Origin: Rhodoferax sp.
Lineage (GTDB): Bacteria > Pseudomonadota > Gammaproteobacteria > Burkholderiales > Burkholderiaceae_C
Direction of reading: 5' to 3'
DNA: 7,053 nucleotides
Assembly: GCA_026785765.1 (NCBI GenBank)
Contig: JAJAZK010000471.1
Coordinates: 1-7,053, forward strand
The notes under the pieces were generated by a model. That model was not told the DNA's origin. It saw only the letters and a list, made by a program, of their open reading frames with translations, and did no database searches. Shown one piece after another: positions 5,886 to 7,053 of the stretch. Position 1 is the stretch's first letter, and the number at the start of each line of letters is the position of its first letter. The translations under genes were made by a program, and so were the position numbers.

Positions 5886-5923
5886 ACCCGACCGGCGCCG
5901 GCATGACCGGTAGGTTTGTCAAC

Positions 5924-5930
5924 GGAGGAG
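5924..5930 (+). promoter_or_regulatory. Strong ribosome binding site of oxyR
   Basis: GGAGGAG lies 9 nt before the ATG at 5940, the best Shine-Dalgarno sequence in the window. It fixes the oxyR start at 5940 rather than the TTG at 5916, which lies upstream of it in the same frame. The preceding gap (5886-5923) has short GC-rich dyads (CCGGCGCCGG at 5892-5901) but no T-tract, so recG-oxyR readthrough is likely. Confidence 0.85.
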
Positions 5931-5939
5931 AATAAGGGT

Positions 5940-6905
5940 ATGACCCTGACCGAACTCAAGTACATCGTTGCGGTGGCGCGCGAGCGCCACTTTGGCAAGG
6001 CGGCCGAGGCCTGTTTTGTGTCGCAACCCACGCTGTCGGTGGCGGTGAAGAAACTCGAGGAGGAACTCGAGCTCAAGTTGTTCGAGCGCAGCGCCAACGA
6101 AGTCACGGTAACGCCGCTCGGTGAAGAGGTGGTGCGCCAGGCGCAGTCGGTGCTGGAGCAGGCGGCCAGCATTCGCGAAATCGCCAAGCGCGGCAAGGAC
6201 CCCCTGGCGGGCGCATTGCGCCTGGGTGTCATCTACACCATCGCCCCCTACCTGTTGCCGGACCTGGTGCGCAACGTGATCACACGCACGCCGCAGATGC
6301 CCCTGATACTGCAAGAAAATTTCACCGTCAAGTTGGTGGAGATGTTGCGCGCCGGTGAGCTCGACTGCGCGATTCTGGCAGAGCCCTTTCCCGACACCGG
6401 GTTGGCGATGGCGCCGCTGTATGACGAGCCCTTTGCAGCCGCGCTTCCTGGCAACCATCCACTGGCACGCCAGGCCTCGGTGAGTACCGAGGAACTGAAA
6501 TCCGAGACCATGCTGCTGCTCGGCACCGGCCATTGCTTTCGCGACCATGTGCTCGAAGTCTGCCCCGAGTTTGCGCGCTTTTCCAGCAACGCCGAAGGCA
6601 TCCGGCGCAGTTTCGAAGGCTCTTCGCTGGAGACTATCAAACACATGGTGGCGGCGGGCATGGGCATCACCCTGGTCCCGCAACTTGGCGTGCCTCCCCA
6701 CGCATTGGCCTCCAAACGCGGCCGCACCAAGGACCCGCTGGGCTCGGTGCGTTATTTGCCGATCAAGGACAAGGCAGGTGGCGCACCGCCGACACGGCGC
6801 GTGGTGCTGGCCTGGCGGCGCAGCTTCACGCGCTACGAGGCGATTGCCGCTTTGCGCAACGCGATTTACGCCTGTGCGCTGCCAGGCGTCAAACGTTTGT
6901 CGTGA
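5940..6905 (+). CDS. oxyR: Hydrogen peroxide-sensing LysR-type regulator OxyR
   Basis: OxyR is a tetrameric DNA-binding regulator that turns on catalase, peroxiredoxin and related genes when peroxide oxidises its sensor Cys. The product has 321 residues (E. coli 305). It has an N-terminal winged helix-turn-helix (about 1-60, with HFGKAAEACFVSQPTLS and LFERS), a linker helix (62-83) and a two-lobe sensor domain (from about 91). The redox residues fall at the same numbers as in E. coli: Thr100, His198, Cys199, Asp202 and Cys208 within GHCFRDHVLEVC. This marks it as OxyR and not a generic LysR protein. The C-terminus is about 15 residues longer than in E. coli. The start is fixed by GGAGGAG. It follows recG closely; the two genes are also paired, in the opposite order, in Pseudomonas aeruginosa. 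The ubiA fragment follows after 46 bp, and a GTG overlaps its stop codon. Confidence 0.96.
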   Translation: MTLTELKYIVAVARERHFGKAAEACFVSQPTLSVAVKKLEEELELKLFERSANEVTVTPLGEEVVRQAQSVLEQAASIREIAKRGKDPLAGALRLGVIYTIAPYLLPDLVRNVITRTPQMPLILQENFTVKLVEMLRAGELDCAILAEPFPDTGLAMAPLYDEPFAAALPGNHPLARQASVSTEELKSETMLLLGTGHCFRDHVLEVCPEFARFSSNAEGIRRSFEGSSLETIKHMVAAGMGITLVPQLGVPPHALASKRGRTKDPLGSVRYLPIKDKAGGAPPTRRVVLAWRRSFTRYEAIAALRNAIYACALPGVKRLS

Positions 6906-6951
6906 GTGCGGCCCTCGTGCCTGAGGTGAGCCGCCGCGAGGCCTGGTTGTC

Positions 6952-7053
6952 GTGAGGCTCCGCCTGCGCCTTTCGCTGTACCTGCAACTGGTACGCTGGG
7001 ACCGCCCGGCCGGCTGCTGCTGCTGCTGTGGCCCACACTGAGCGCCTTGTGGC
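6952..7053 (+). pseudogene. ubiA: 4-hydroxybenzoate polyprenyltransferase, 5' fragment with a frameshift
   Basis: UbiA is a membrane enzyme that prenylates 4-hydroxybenzoate in ubiquinone synthesis. From the GTG at 6952 the frame reads MRLRLRLSLYLQLVRWDRPAG (to 7014), the usual N-terminus before the first membrane helix. After a run of five CTG triplets (7014-7028) the homology continues one frame over as LLLLWPTLSALW (from 7017 to the edge). In the unshifted frame a TGA ends it at 7039-7041. One missing base in the TG at 7015-7016 (an expected TGG, TrpLeuLeuLeuLeu) would restore the frame. The cause may be a sequencing or assembly error near a contig end, slippage in the CTG run, or a real null mutation; an essential quinone gene favours error. 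The start is uncertain: a GTG at 6902 overlapping the oxyR stop opens a 17-codon frame ending at 6955, which might be the original N-terminus with a second frameshift. The rest of the gene is outside the window. Confidence 0.65.

Noticed and set aside
5886..5923. Terminator between recG and oxyR
   Set aside because: Only short dyads (CCGGCGCCGG and ACCGG/CCGGT) with no T-tract follow recG.
5111..6232. A 373-codon minus-strand open frame across the recG-oxyR junction
   Set aside because: It is Ser/Arg/Ala-rich shadow coding opposite two strongly recognised genes.
6902..6955. A 17-codon ORF starting with GTG overlapping the oxyR stop
   Set aside because: It is too short and unrecognised to call as a gene; it is noted instead as a possible original ubiA N-terminus.

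Overview
The window looks like chromosomal DNA of a betaproteobacterium of the order Burkholderiales, most likely a Comamonadaceae (Rhodoferax/Polaromonas-like) organism. The grounds are high G+C, the style of the Tgt, QueA, RecG and OxyR proteins, the order recG-oxyR-ubiA, and a GC-rich tandem repeat of a kind I associate with that family. The genus is an inference. No tRNA, rRNA, CRISPR array or transposase gene is visible.

Layout. A minus-strand block runs leftwards from about 3731: queA (2628-3731), tgt (1414-2601), a short BLUF-domain blue-light receptor (708-1124) and a photoactive yellow protein homologue (PYP, 153-545). A 62-bp tandem repeat (1-157) directly abuts the PYP stop codon. 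A plus-strand block starts 63 bp from queA: recG (3795-5885), oxyR (5940-6905) and the first ~100 bases of ubiA (6952 to the window end). The ubiA start is frameshifted by one missing base.

How the genes work together. QueA and Tgt act in queuosine modification of tRNA. RecG (branch migration and fork rescue) and OxyR (peroxide sensor) form a DNA-repair and oxidative-stress pair, followed by ubiquinone biosynthesis.

The unusual part is the left third. Two unrelated single-domain blue-light photoreceptors lie side by side: a flavin-type BLUF protein and a p-coumarate-type PYP. Neither has an output domain. Their upstream regions share a promoter-like module: a dyad built on TACCTTRGT (plus strand), then exactly 30 nt to a conserved 12-mer GGACTRTAGAYG that contains a TATAGT/TACAGT -10 hexamer. 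Each promoter also carries a second dyad or half-dyad at 22-bp centre-to-centre spacing. This suggests one regulator controls both receptors as a small light-sensing regulon.

Other oddities. Tgt has Gly277 where the family has its catalytic nucleophile Asp. tgt starts with GTG just behind a small hairpin. The PYP keeps the chromophore Cys, Tyr and Glu but lacks the Thr50 and Arg52 equivalents.
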